From Aegilops tauschii subsp. strangulata (lineage: Eukaryota; Streptophyta; Magnoliopsida; Poales; Poaceae): DNA of 64,000 nt. Where the stretch lies: NCBI RefSeq assembly GCF_002575655.3, contig NC_053036.3, positions 156,960,627-157,024,626 of the forward strand, in the 5' to 3' direction. Below are positions 1-11,136 of the stretch, piece after piece (position 1 is the first letter of the stretch; each line of letters opens with the position of its first letter). The position numbers and the translations under genes were made by a program. The notes beneath the pieces are model-generated. The model did not search any database and was not told the origin of the DNA. It saw nothing but the letters and a program-made list of their open reading frames with translations.

Positions 1-749
1 GGGCATCAAGATCTATATAGATAGATCAAGACGCCTGATGATACTTTCAAAGAACGCACACCTTGACATGATTTTGAAAGAGTTCAAAATAGATCAGCAA
101 AGAAGGAGTTCTTGGCTGTGTTACAAGGTGTGAGTATTGAGTAAGACTCAAGACCTGACCACAGCAGAAGAAAGAGAAAGGACGAAGGTCGTCCCCTATG
201 CTTCAGACGTAGGCTCTACAGTATGCTATGCTGTGTACCGCACATGAAGTGTGCCTTGCCATGAGTTGGTCAAGGGGTACAATAGTGATCCGGGAATGGA
301 TCACATGACAGCGGTCGAACTTATCCTTAGTATCTAGTGGACTAAGGAATTTTCTTGATTATGGAGGTGAAAAGGAGTTCGTCGTAAAGGGTTACGTCGA
401 TGCGAACTTTGACACTAATCCGGATGACTCTGAGTAGTAAACCGGATTCGTATAGTAGAGCGGATACTTGAAATGGCTCCAAGTAGCGTGTGGTAGCATC
501 CACAAGATGACATAGATATTCGTAAAGCACACACGGTTCTGAAAGGTTCAGACCCGTTGACTAATAACCTCTCTCACAAGCATAACATGATCAAACCAGA
601 ACACATTGAGTGTTAATCACATAGTGATGTGAACTAGATTGTTGACTCTAGTAAACTCTTTGGATGTTGGTCACATGGTGATGTGACCTATGAGTGTTAA
701 TCACATGGTGATGTGGACTAGATTATTGACTCTAGTGCAAGTGGGAGAC
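1..749 (+). pseudogene. 3' end of internal region of a BARE1/WIS/Angela-type Copia element (decayed pol tail)
   Basis: This stretch runs directly into the 3' LTR at 750 and ends in a purine-rich tract (GTGGGAGAC, 741-749) that would prime plus-strand synthesis. Around 363-440 one frame reads KEFVVKGYVDANFDTNPDDS, which resembles the start of a Copia RNase H domain (the VKGY-DA-F pattern), and it then hits TAG. Downstream no frame stays open, so RNase H is interrupted and shortened. The rest of the element lies left of the window. I see decay only and no functional protein. The family assignment comes from the attached LTR. Confidence 0.8.
608..736 (+). repeat. Pair of about 45-bp direct repeats before the polypurine tract
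   Basis: The segment at 608-652 (GAGTGTTAATCACATAGTGA and onward) recurs at 692-736 with only a few substitutions. Between the copies is a shorter related piece (GGTCACATGGTGATGTGACC). Non-coding tandem motifs of this kind lie just upstream of the 3' LTR in this Copia clade. Confidence 0.75.
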
Positions 750-2478
750 TGTAGGAAATATGACCTAGAGGCAATAATAAATTGGTTATTATTATATTTC
801 CTTGTTCATGATAATCGTTTATTATCCATGCTAGAATTGTATTGATAGGAAACTCAGATAGATGTGTGGATACATAGACAACACCATGTCCCTAGTAAGC
901 CTCTAGTTGACTAGCTCGTTGATCAATAGATGGTTACGGTTTCCTGACCATGTACATTGGATGTCGTTGATAACGGGATCACATCATTAGGAGAATGATG
1001 TGATGGACAAGACCCAATCCTAAGCCTAGCACAAGATCGTGTAGTTCGTTTGCTCAGAGCTTTTCTAATGTCAAGTATCAGTTCCTTAGACCATGAGATT
1101 GTGCAACTCCCGGATACCGTAGGAATTCTTTGGGTGTACCAAACGTCACAACGTAACTGGGTGGCTATAAAGGTGCACTACAGGTATCTCCGAAAGTGTC
1201 TGTTGGGTTGGCACGAATCGAGACTGGGATTTGTCACTCCGTATAAACGGAGAGGTATCTCTGGGCCCACTCGGTAGGACATCATCATAATGTGCACAAT
1301 GTGACCAAGGAGTTGATCACGGGATGATGTGAGTTACGGAACGAGTAAAGAGACTTGCCGGTAACGAGATTGAACAAGGTATAGGGATACCGACGATCGA
1401 ATCTCGGGCAAGTAACATACCGGTAGACAAAGGGAATTGTATACGGGATTGATTGAATCCCCGATATCGTGGTTCATCCGATGAGATCATCGTGGAACAT
1501 GTGGGAGCCAACATGGGTATCCAGATCCCGCTGTTGGTTATTGACCGGAGAACGTCTCGGTCATGTCTGCATGGTTCCCGAACCCGTAGGGTCTACACAC
1601 TTAAGGTTCGGTGACGCTAGGGTTATAGAGATATTAGTATGCGGTAACCCGAAAGTTGTTCGGAGTCCCGGATGAGATCCCGGACGTCACGAGGAGTTCC
1701 GGAATGGTCCGGAGGTAAAGATTTATATATGGGAAGTCTTATTTTGGTCGCCGGAAAAGTTTCGCACTTTATCGGTATTGTACCGGGAGTGCCGAAAGGG
1801 GTCCGGGGGTCCACCAAGGGGGTCCACCAGCCCCGGGGGGGCACATGGGCTATAGGGGGTGCGCCTTGGCCTATATGGGCCAAGGGCACCAGCCCAAAGA
1901 GGCCCATGCGCCAAGAGATAAGGAAAAGGGAGAGTCCTAAAGGGGGAAGGCACCTCCGAGGTGCCTTGGGGGGGAAGAACTCCTCCCTGGCCGCACCCTT
2001 CCTTGGAGGAAGGGCCAAGGCTGCGCCCCCCCCCTCTCCCTTGGCCCTATATATAGTGGGGGGAAGGGAGGGCAGCAATACCTAAGCCCCTGGCGCCTCC
2101 CTCTCCCTCCCGTGACACCTCTTCCTCCCCGCTTGCGCTTGGCGAAGCCCTGCCGGGATCCCGCTACTTCCACCACCACGCCGTCGTGCTGCTGGATCTC
2201 CATCAACCTCTCCTCCCCCCTTGCTGGATCAAGAAGGAGGAGACGTCGCTGCTCCGTACGTGTGTTGAACGCGGAGGTGCCGTCCGTTCGGCGCTAGGAT
2301 CATCGGTGATTTGGATCACGACGAGTACGACTCCATCAACCCCGTTCTCTTGAACGCTTCCGCTCGCGATCTACAAGGGTATGTAGATGCACTCCCCTTC
2401 CCCTCGTTGCTAGATTACTCCATAGATTGATCTTGGTGATGCGTAGAAAATTTTGAATTTCTACTACGTTCCCCAACA
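750..2478 (+). mobile_element. 3' LTR of a BARE1/WIS/Angela-type Copia retrotransposon
   Basis: The LTR begins TGTAGGAAATATGACCTAGA (family norm TGTTGGAAATATGCCC) and ends CTACGTTCCCCAACA, giving 1729 bp with TG...CA ends. It has a TATA box near its middle and a GC-rich leader after it. It is preceded by a polypurine tract and followed by GCAGG (2479-2483), the expected right-hand TSD; the left TSD is outside the window. It is inserted in the Sirevirus-type element whose sequence resumes at 2479. Two other LTRs of the same clade in this window are 1737 and 1738 bp, which supports the boundaries. Confidence 0.93.
2048..2056 (+). promoter_or_regulatory. TATA box of the Angela-type LTR
   Basis: TATATATAG lies in a GC-rich setting about 430 bp before the LTR end, where the transcription start of BARE/Angela LTRs is expected. 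The same motif region recurs in the reversed solo LTRs near 14132 and 27594. Confidence 0.6.
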
Positions 2479-2493
2479 GCAGGGCTGAAGGAA

Positions 2494-3151
2494 TTGTATA
2501 TGACGGGCATGTACAAAAGCCTCAAAGGGCATCAGTCTCTTTGTGATGTGCTTAAAAAGCATATCCTCAACAGGAACCCTAGGAAAGAGGGTGTTGCCTT
2601 TGAGAGGAAACTCAACGCTGATGGGACTTACTGGAAGCCTGAGCAGTATCCCAAAACCTCATGGGTTGCTGCAAAGGGACCTCCAGTAGATCCATCTACT
2701 TTATCTGGCTTTACATGTGAATCTCCTCATTCTACTGATGAGTCATTTGACTCCAACTATAAATTGTTCAAGAATCAGAATGGTGAAGTATTTGCTAGAT
2801 ATGTTGGCACTAACTGCAGGAACGGTTCCCCTATGAAGAAAATCTGGGTTCCCAAGGTGCCTTGAAAGTCTTCAGGTGAATGTCATCATGACACCACCTG
2901 TGAAGAATAGGAACCCCAGATCAAATTCTTCATATGGACCAAATTCTTCATATGAATCCAAGTCCTCATATGGACCAAATTCCTCACGTGGATCAAATTC
3001 CTCAAAAGGATCAAAGTCCTCATATGAACATCATCGTGCTCATCCTTCTGTTTCGCAGGGAAGAGCTAAGGGCTATGAATATGAGCATTGTTCTTCTAAC
3101 CATTATGTTCATAAGTCCTCGAAGAATTTCTCTGCTTATTCATATGCTTGA
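2494..3151 (+). pseudogene. Gag C-terminal / gag-pol linker remnant of the Sirevirus-type element
   Basis: Frame 1 (2494-2865) encodes about 120 residues ending KKIWVPKVP. The reading then shifts to frame 2 (2876-3151), which starts [16 protein letters not shown] and continues into tandem N-S-S-Y-G/E-P-K repeats and an S/Y-rich tail. This is the low-complexity linker normally found between the Gag zinc knuckle and protease/integrase. A 1-nt frame change separates the two parts. It is interrupted upstream by the nested Angela-type element. Confidence 0.7.
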
Positions 3152-4418
3152 GGCTATTCGCATATTACTTGCTTATGCTAACCATCATGATATCACCTTA
3201 TATCAAATGGATGTGAGAAGTGCATTCCTCAATGGTAAGCTTGAGGAAGAAGTATATGTTGCTCAACCCCCAGGTTTTGAAGATCCAAAGCATCCTGACA
3301 AAGTCTTCAGACTCAATAAGGCCCTCTATGACCTCAAGCAGGCCCCTCGGGCGTGGTATGATACTTTGAAGGACTTCCTCATGAAGAAAGGCTTCAAACC
3401 CGGTTCACTTGACCCTACTCTTTTCACTAAATCTTATGATGGTGAATTGTTTGTGTGCCAAATATATGTTGATGATATTATCTTTGGCTGTACTGATCAA
3501 CGTTACATTGACGAATTTAGTTATATGATGAGGGAGGAATATGAAATGTCTATGATGGGAGAATTGAAATTCTTCCTAGGTCTTCAAATTCGTCAATAGG
3601 GCAATGGCATATTCATATCTCAGGAGAAATACCTCAAGGATGTACTGAGGAAATTCGCCATGCAAGACTGCAAAGGGGTCAAAATTTCTATGCCCACAAA
3701 TGGCCATCTATGCACTGATGAAAATGGTATTGACTTCGATCAAAAGGTATACCGCTCCATGATTGGCTTTTTATTGTATTTATGTGCATCTAGGCCAGAT
3801 ATTATGCTTAGTGTTTGCATGTGTGCCCGATTTCAAGCTACACCGAAGGAATCACACCATAAGGCTGTGAAACATATTCTTCGATATCTAGCTCACACAC
3901 CAACACTTGGATTATGGTACCCCAAGGGCTCGGCTTTTGATCTCATTGGATATTCAGACTCTGACTATGCTGGTGATCGCGTGGACCGCAAGTCAACATC
4001 AGGCACATGCCATTTCCTCGGACGATCTTTGGTTTGTTGGTCCTCGAAGAAACAGAACTGCGTATCACTGTCTACTGCTGAAGCTGAGTACATTGCTGCT
4101 AGTTCTTGTTGTGCCCAACTGCTATGGATGAAGCAAACTCTCAAGGACTACGGCGTCAACGTGAAGAATGTGCCTCTCTACTATGACAATGAGAGTGCCA
4201 TCAAGATTGCTCATAACCCAGTTCAGCACTCGAAGACAAAGCACATTCAGATTCGTCATCATTTTCTTCGTGATCATGTGTTGAAGGGTGACATTTCTAT
4301 TGAGCATGTGAAGGCTGAAGAACAGCTAGCCGATATCTTCACAAAGCCCTTGGATGAGAAGAGATTTAGCAAGTTGCGGTGTGAGCTAAATATCTTAGAA
4401 TCTTCGAATGTTCTTTGA
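3151..4418 (+). pseudogene. Copia reverse transcriptase-RNase H fragment
   Basis: The frame opens abruptly inside RT ([20 protein letters not shown]), keeps the fingers/palm motif [10 protein letters not shown] and the catalytic YVDD at about 3469, then meets an in-frame TAG at 3597-3599. It continues in the same frame through the connection and RNase H domains (SDYAGDRVDRKSTSGTCHFL; STAEAEYIAAS; KHIQIRHHFLRDHV) to TGA at 4416-4418. The first third of RT and all of integrase and protease are absent. The coding tail ADIFTKPLDEKRF is well conserved. Confidence 0.88.
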
Positions 4419-5132
4419 AAAGGACACACATCCTAACTCTTATGCAAAATTGATGACTTAGATGTGCAACACATGAAGAAATGTTTTTCTTCAATCAATG
4501 AAGATTAACACTCTAAGTGTGAAGAAATTAATGAAGAATTTGATTCTCAGAACCCTACGACAATTGTACGCGGTGTCTGAAATCATCATTCTTATACGGT
4601 GGGTCACGCCACCACCAAAAGTTGAAAATCTTCAATTTGAGTTTTTCCTCAGTTTTTGAAATTCCTCAGTTCTTCATTTTCTTCAACTTTGCATTGTCTT
4701 CATTGTTTCCGTCATTTTTCTTCATTGGCTATATATATGAGTTTATGTCCTCTACAGCATTCACTTATTGCTATTTCTTCAAGTTGCATTTTCTACTAAG
4801 TGAATGTGATCGGACCCTTCCCCCTCTATGCTAAACTCAACCCAGTCTATTCACAAATTCTTCATGTGCGTTCTATTTGAAACTCGTTCAAAATCTTCAC
4901 CGTGTCCTTGTCAGCTGAAGAATTTGCAAACGGAACTTTAAAACTTATCTTATCTAAATTTTCGGCGTTTGCCGCTCAAACCGTTCCGCATCCCACGATA
5001 ATACTTATCTATTCACCCACGATCACACATGATCGCCACCTCTCAGTACGTGGGTGACACATGTCAAGCGAATGAGAAGGGTCAGGGGCACGTTCGTCCA
5101 ATTTCTTCGGACGAGTGGTTTTTCACTTTGGC
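4419..5132 (+). other. Non-coding spacer between pol and the third ORF
   Basis: No convincing ORF is present. The DNA is rich in short CTTCA/GAAGAA and AAATTCCTCA motifs that recur throughout this element and in its LTR. Confidence 0.5.
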
Positions 5133-5330
5133 TATAAATACCCCTCCCCTTCCTCACTTCGTTTTTACTCCGCTCGACCTCTCTCCCGCTCGAGCTTCTC
5201 AAACCCTAGCGCCGCCGCTACTTCCATCGTCGCCGGTGAGGAAGAGATCCACTGCCTCGACCTCGTCGCCGTCGTACTCGCGCCGGCTATGGATTTCTTC
5301 ACTCCGCCGCCGTAGGTGTCTTCCTCTGCC
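5133..5330 (+). promoter_or_regulatory. Putative internal plant-type promoter and leader before the third ORF
   Basis: TATAAATA (5133-5140) is followed within 70-80 bp by a leader containing AAACCCTAGCGCCGCCGC, which looks like an ordinary plant 5' UTR. A short open stretch (ATG at 5289) then ends at a TAG beside a possible GT donor near 5313. Sireviruses are not normally drawn with a promoter here. That it drives a separate mRNA for the downstream ORF is inference. Confidence 0.4.
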
Positions 5331-5854
5331 AAGTTAGGGCGTGGAAGATCTGAACCGACGAGCTTCACATCTACACTTCCCAGTTCGTCGTGTTCTTCGT
5401 CTAGGGTAACTAAATGTTACTTTTACTGCCCTCTTTGATTCAAATGTTTTCTACAAAATCTTCAAAAGGTGTTTAAACTTAAAATCCTCACACACTAAAC
5501 ACCTCACATGTCATCTGTTCTTGATCCTTTTCTCTAAGCAACGTTTTTCTTCAAGATTCCTCAATTGTATGGATTTTTAATCTGTACAACTCTGGAACCT
5601 AAGACAAAGAACGCTTAGTGAAATTCTTCAAGACTCATCTGGTCAAATTCCTCAAACTTGTTCTTATTGCAAAACCTTTTGAGAACGCATATGACCTCTC
5701 CATATTCCTCGCAACTATACTCTGTTCACAGGTACTCATGTCCGCTGCTGAATCACTAGGTTCTCATCAACTTAACTCATTTGCAGCGTTCCTCGAAGAA
5801 AAGTTGCACACCTCTTCAGAAAATTCTGTTGTTCATATTCCTCAGCTGAAGAAA

Positions 5855-8800
5855 ATGGCTGACGGTAAGAAGCCACAGAAGGGAGGAAAGAGGCCTGAGG
5901 TCAATACTGCTTTCGAGATCCCTTATGACATATACAAGGATTACTGCACTCCTGATGAGGCCAAGTTTGGCAACGAGGACAAAAATCAGCGCAAGGTGCG
6001 CATACAAAGGATAGAGAGGAGATGGGCACGGGAATGGAGGGAGTACAGGTATGTTACTCCCAAGTATATGAAGAAATTCGCTCTCAATCCTCCATGCCCA
6101 AGACCTCCATTGGCACCTGGCCAAGAAGCTGATCCCACCAGCCTCAAGTGTGGTGAGGACTATCCTGATGAATGGGCCAAGCGCCAGGCCAAGCTAACCA
6201 AAATAGCTAAGGAAGCAGTGAGGAAATTTAATGAAGATTCTGCTGCTGCTGCTACCACTGCTGAGGCCTCTGCAAGCAAGCCAAAGAAGGCCATGGCAAA
6301 GAAGCCTACTCATAAGCCAAGTGCTTCACCCCAAATGCCCTCACGACCAAGTTCCTCAACAATGCCCTCACGGCCAGATTCTTCAAAGTCCTCACGACCA
6401 ACTCCTCAAGCTGCTCCAACTCCTCCAAAGTCCTCCGCTCCTCTGACAAAATCCTCAGCACCTGTGCATCTCGCCACGTGCCAAAGGATAACAGGCATAT
6501 CTATTGCCTCAGGAGCTTCTGCAAGTTCTTCAGCTCCACCAAATTCATCAACTGGCCCCTCTCTGCTGAAGAAAAAGGCCACTGCTGGATGAGGCTCTCG
6601 ACCAAGTCCTCACAAGAAGCAGGTCGCCTTTCAAGTGCTGTCTGATGAAGACGAAGCTGATGATGAAGAACTTGCTGAAATCATCAGAGACAGGCAGCTC
6701 AAGGCCGCTAGAGCCAAAGGCACAAATGTGCCTCTACTTTTGGATCCAAAATTGATCCTTGATTACATTGATCTCTGGCACAAGGACCCCAACACTCCTA
6801 TGCCTGATTTCAAGTTGACTCCTGGCCAAAGTCACATGCTGACTGCCTTTATTCAAGAAGAAAAATGGAAATTTGAAAAGGCCAGGCAGTTGAAGAAAGC
6901 GCAGTACAAGAAGGAGCGTTTCCTGAAGAAAAACGTTGTCTCTATGACAACTGAAGAACTTGTCACTATTCAATCTGAGATCAAGAAACTCAGTGATGAA
7001 TTTGACGTATACCGCGCTGACTAGCTTGGAGCCAAAGTCAGGTTTGTGAATTTAACTGAGAAGTTCACTTCCCATGTTGCAGCCCCAACGCAACAAGAAA
7101 ATCCTCATGCTGAGGCATCTGCTCAGCCGACTAAAGAAAATGCCAGCACCGCTGATGACAATCAGGCTGCTGAAGGAACTGCTAGTGTCAGGGCTGATGA
7201 CTGCATTCCAGCCGCTGAAGAAATTGCCAGGGCAACCACTAGTGTTGCGCCTGAAAAAATTGAAGAAGTCAGGGCAACTGCATCAGTTGTGCCTAAAGTA
7301 ATTGAACTAAATTCCTCTGCTCCTCCTGCACCTACCCCAACTCCGATCCTTCCATCTGCATCAGATGTGAAGAGAACCAAGGCTGCAGAGCGTGCAACGG
7401 TGAAGAAAAGGAAAGCATCAACTTCATCAGATTCTTCAGCTCCGAAGAAGATGAAGCCATTGACCAGCTCTTTTGCGAATCCAGTTGATGCTATTCCTGT
7501 CTCATCCATGCCATCAAAGGACCTTGTTCCTTTTGATGAAGAATATGTGATTCCAAGTAAATCAGATGAAGAATTTCCTTCTGCTGCTTCGTCAGAGCAG
7601 TTGGATGAAGAAATTGAAGCGGATGCAATCCCTTCAACCCCAATAGTCTCATCGACCATGCCTCAGTTCACTGTTGAAGAGGCCGGCGTTGAGGAAAAGA
7701 GTGAAGAAGAAGATGTGGACATTGGATGTACAACACCTGTGCTGAATGATGACTTTTGGGAAAGTCAGCACCCCAACTCTCCTTTGTTCACACCTCTGCA
7801 ACAAATTCCTCAGTCCCCTGTGAATACTGAAGTACAAATGGGATCTGAAGAACCTCACGCCACACCGTCTGTCCATGAAGAAATTCCAGCCACTAGTGCT
7901 GAAGAAAATGTTAATGAAGAATTGAAGACCCAGGCTGCCACTGAAACTGAAATTCCTCAGCCTGTTGATCCTGAGATTGCGACTCCTGAGGTGGTGATGC
8001 AATTGACCGATACTCCTCAGCCCAAGCCAAAGGATCCCTTCTCGAAGAAGCAGAAATTCAAGGCTGATGACTTCTTCGGCGAGCATGTCTTATTCACCAA
8101 CTACAACCCATATGACTCTGCTCGTCTTAGAAGGAAGCGTTTCTGGACTGCCAGCCAGGCCAATTTCTATTCTTCACTGCTTTTCAACAAAGACAAAGTC
8201 TTCGACCACGAGCATATTCCTCACGTGGATATGGAATCACTGCCTTGCTTCTCTCCAGTCCTCAGTGTGCTTCATGATGCAGGACTGCTCAACTTTTGCT
8301 CTGACATTGTTGATTGGAATGAAGAGCTTATTCTTCAGTTCTACGCCACGCTGCACGTCACAGGTGATGCTGACGATATCAACACTTGGGTGTTGGACTG
8401 GATGACCGAAAATACTCATTACAAAGCATCGGCCTCTGAATTACTTCATGCCCTGCCAATCAGTCATCCCCTTGAAGGTGCTCGTTGTCTGTACCAAGAG
8501 CCTGAACTCACTGCTCATTACATGCAAGTGCTAATGAAGCCTCTGAAGCCCGGTGAAGCCCCAAGGACCAAATTCCTCATGAAGGAATTGTTGTATGTAC
8601 CAAGAACAGTCTATCGCATTCTGATGAAGACTTTGAGTCCTATCAAAGGCCACGACTCATCTGATGAGGAAATCGTTGGCATCATGAAGAATCTGCTATT
8701 CAATATCATGCATGGCATTCCTGTCAATTATCATTATTTCTTCATGAGGACTCTGGCTAATGTTGCTCTCTCTCCATTCGAGTTGAAGCCTTACGCACCT

Positions 8801-9475
8801 TGGATTATGAGATTCCTCAGAATAAGGTCTTCACTCAACTACAAGGCTGATTTTCAGAATCACCTCAGCTACTTGCCCCCAATTGAAGTCCTCAAGCAGA
8901 CAAATTCCTCAGCTGATGACAAGGGCAAGGCACCTGCTATTATTGATGAAGGCATTCGTCCATTGGATGGTCAGTTTCGCAAAGCTGCATCTTATTCCAC
9001 CAATGATGACTCTGCCACTCATGATTCTGCTGCTCATGCATCAAAGCCAAATCCTCAAGCCACAGCTCCCAGGGTGATGACTGACCGTGAGCTTCTTCTT
9101 AGTCTTCACCAGAAGGTGGATCGAAACCACAAATGGGTTAAGCATCAGTTTGGTTCTATTCTTCACAACATGACTGCTACACATAATGCAGTGAAGAAAA
9201 ACCATTTCTATCTCCATGAAGTCTTTGGTCGCACCTGTGCTATTCTGTCACATCTATATGGTGAAGAAGATCTGAAGCAAATGGGTCTCCAGGAGGATTT
9301 TGACTGGTCTGCTCCTCCACCGAAGAAATTCAAGAAGGTCAAGGTTCCTTCTTTGGTGACCAGCTCATATTCTTCATCACATGAAACCGACGAGCATGAA
9401 GACTTGGACGACACTGCGGCAGGCCCTACAACAACAAACGACCCCAACAACGCTGGCCCTCCTCCATCATCTTGA
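5855..9475 (+). pseudogene. Sirevirus third ORF (env-like position), broken by two in-frame stops
   Basis: A single frame runs from ATG 5855 (MADGKKPQKGGKRP) to TGA 9473-9475, about 1,206 codons, interrupted only by TGA at 6590-6592 and TAG at 7022-7024. The open frame also extends upstream to 5618. The product would be hydrophilic: a charged N-terminus, a Ser/Pro/Ala-rich linker, a Glu-rich middle, a more globular segment (about 8040-8870), then a helical part and a basic KKFKKVKVP stretch. I see no signal peptide or membrane segment, so 'env-like' refers to position only. Long uninterrupted frames suggest recent inactivation. Confidence 0.72.
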
Positions 9476-9992
9476 TATTCTTCAGGGGCGTTAGTCCTCA
9501 CTTTTCGATCCTTTTGGTCATTCGATGACAAAGGGGGAGAAATTTGAGTTAGTCTTCAAGCGGGTCTATCTACATGGGCGTTTTTTTAAGTTACAACTCT
9601 CGTTCTTCTGAGACTTTATTCAATCGAGTTGTAAACTTAAACCCTATGGTGGTCTGATACTTTTGCTGAGATTTTCTGCATGCTTATTCCTCGTTAATGT
9701 TAATGCACGCATGCTGAATTACATCAGTCACCATATTTCATCATGCATTTCAAATTCTTCATGTTATATGTCAAATGCGTGTATGAATTACAAGATATAG
9801 GGGGAGATCTCCATGATTCTACTCTTCAAGTGTGCATTGCTTCAAAAGCAAATTCCTCACTGTGCACATCTTCAGGGGGAGTTCTTCTATATCTTGCAAT
9901 CAAATTCCTCAATATCAGTATTTACACTTCATATGTTTATCCCCGTTGAAAACTTAACCTATATTGTCATCAATCACCAAAAGGGGGGAGAT
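9476..9992 (+). other. 3' untranslated region with four polypurine-like tracts
   Basis: AAGGGGGAGA (9531-9540), AGGGGGAGA (9800-9808), CAGGGGGAG (9874-9882) and AAGGGGGGAG (9981-9990) are spaced through the region. The last abuts the LTR with two bases between and is the probable priming tract. Multiple polypurine tracts before the 3' LTR are a known Sirevirus trait. Confidence 0.7.
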
Positions 9993-10970
9993 TGTAAGTG
10001 CATCTAGTGCCCCTTAGTGACTTTGGTGTATTGAAGACTTATAGGTTAAGGGACTAATGTGTTTGTGAGTGTACATAGGTCTATAAGTCTACGAGGAGTT
10101 TGATATTTACAGAGAAAGTCGACCCCTAAAAATGAAGTTCTTCGACTAAAGACTTTTGATTTCTGAAGACTTTGAAAGTGGAGAAATTGGTGTGACCTTG
10201 AAGACTTGGTATTCATTCGAGGAACTTTGAGCGAAAATCATCAAGTGAGGAAAACCCAAACCCAAACACCTAAAAACCCAAAGTGATTGAGCATCACTGA
10301 AGAGATTGATCTTGCGTAGATCCGATGCTTGTTACCTTTGAAGACTGTGCTTCTTCCAGATGGTTAGGCGTCATGGTCTAGAGCATCAAAGAGGAAATTG
10401 TTGATCGCCGAGTGACCAAGTTTGTGAAGGTTTGGAAGTCACCTGAAGACTTACCACAAGTGATTGGGCGAGGTCTGTGTGACCTTAGCTCAAGGGGAAT
10501 ACGGTGAGGACTGCGTGTTCAGGACTGGGTGTCCGGGATTGTGTGTCCTCAGGTTTGAATACCTAGCCGCCCTAACCAGATGTACAACTGTCACAGCAGT
10601 TGGAACTGGTCTACCAAATCATTGTCTTCACCAAGCCTACTGGTTCTATTTCCTCAACTCTTTCATTTCCTCATAAATGTGTTGTGTGCTTGTTCATATC
10701 TGTTTGAAGACTTTGACTGAAGACTTTCTCAATTTCTTCAGTCTGTTTGTCTTCATCCTGTTTTATCCTATGCTTACGCTTCCTGTAATCTGTGTCTGTT
10801 TTCATTTCATCATGATGTCCATGTTTATGTTCCGTCATGTATGCATCTGAGTACTTATTCCGCTGCAAGCAGTTCTTCGCTTAGGAATTTCCTCACCCTG
10901 AAATTCCTCAGTGAAGAATTCATAAAAATCTCCTATTCCCCCCCCCTCTAGTCGATATAACACACTTTCA
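9993..10970 (+). mobile_element. 3' LTR of the Sirevirus-type element
   Basis: The LTR begins TGTAAGTGCATCTAGTGCCC and ends with a C9 run, TCTAGTCGATATAACACACTTTCA, so it is bounded by TG...CA over 978 bp. The following five bases TGACC would be the right TSD; the left copy lies outside the window. The host DNA to the right is a Stowaway-type MITE half. Confidence 0.85.
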
Positions 10971-11136
10971 TGACCAACCTAATACAAGTCATATATTACA
11001 AAAAATATACCAATATAAACTTCAGATGTTCTATTTTCAAACGGTATAATTTTTGTGTGTTATATAGTTTACATTAGGGTGATAAAATTGGCAACCTAGA
11101 TATACGCGCAGGACTTATAAACTGAGATGGAGGGAG
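10971..11136 (+). mobile_element. Right half of a Stowaway-like MITE split by the Sirevirus-type insertion
   Basis: AT-rich sequence ends ACTGAGATGGAGGGAG followed by TA (11137-11138), the terminal motif and target dinucleotide of Stowaway elements. Its left half should lie beyond the 5' LTR outside the window. Confidence 0.65.

Larger units (their letters stand above)
2479..10970 (+). mobile_element. Sirevirus-type (Maximus-like) Copia retrotransposon, internally deleted, 5' part outside window
   Basis: Gag remnant, reverse transcriptase/RNase H, a long third ORF, several polypurine tracts and a 978-bp 3' LTR follow in Sirevirus order. The RNase H end (ADIFTKPLDEKRF) and the LTR tail with a C-run followed by TCTAGTCGATATAAC are typical of that lineage. 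Protease, integrase and the start of RT are missing at a join near 3150, and several stops break the ORFs, so this copy is non-autonomous. The family name is from pattern recognition, not a database match. Confidence 0.82.

Noticed and set aside
1623..2085. Overlapping 100-150-aa ORFs on both strands in the Angela-type LTR
   Set aside because: They are GC-rich leader sequence of the LTR with no conserved protein; the same region is non-coding in the other LTR copies.
7162..8086. Long minus-strand ORFs opposite the Sirevirus third ORF
   Set aside because: They are shadows of the long plus-strand frame in serine/glutamate-rich codons and have no domain of their own.
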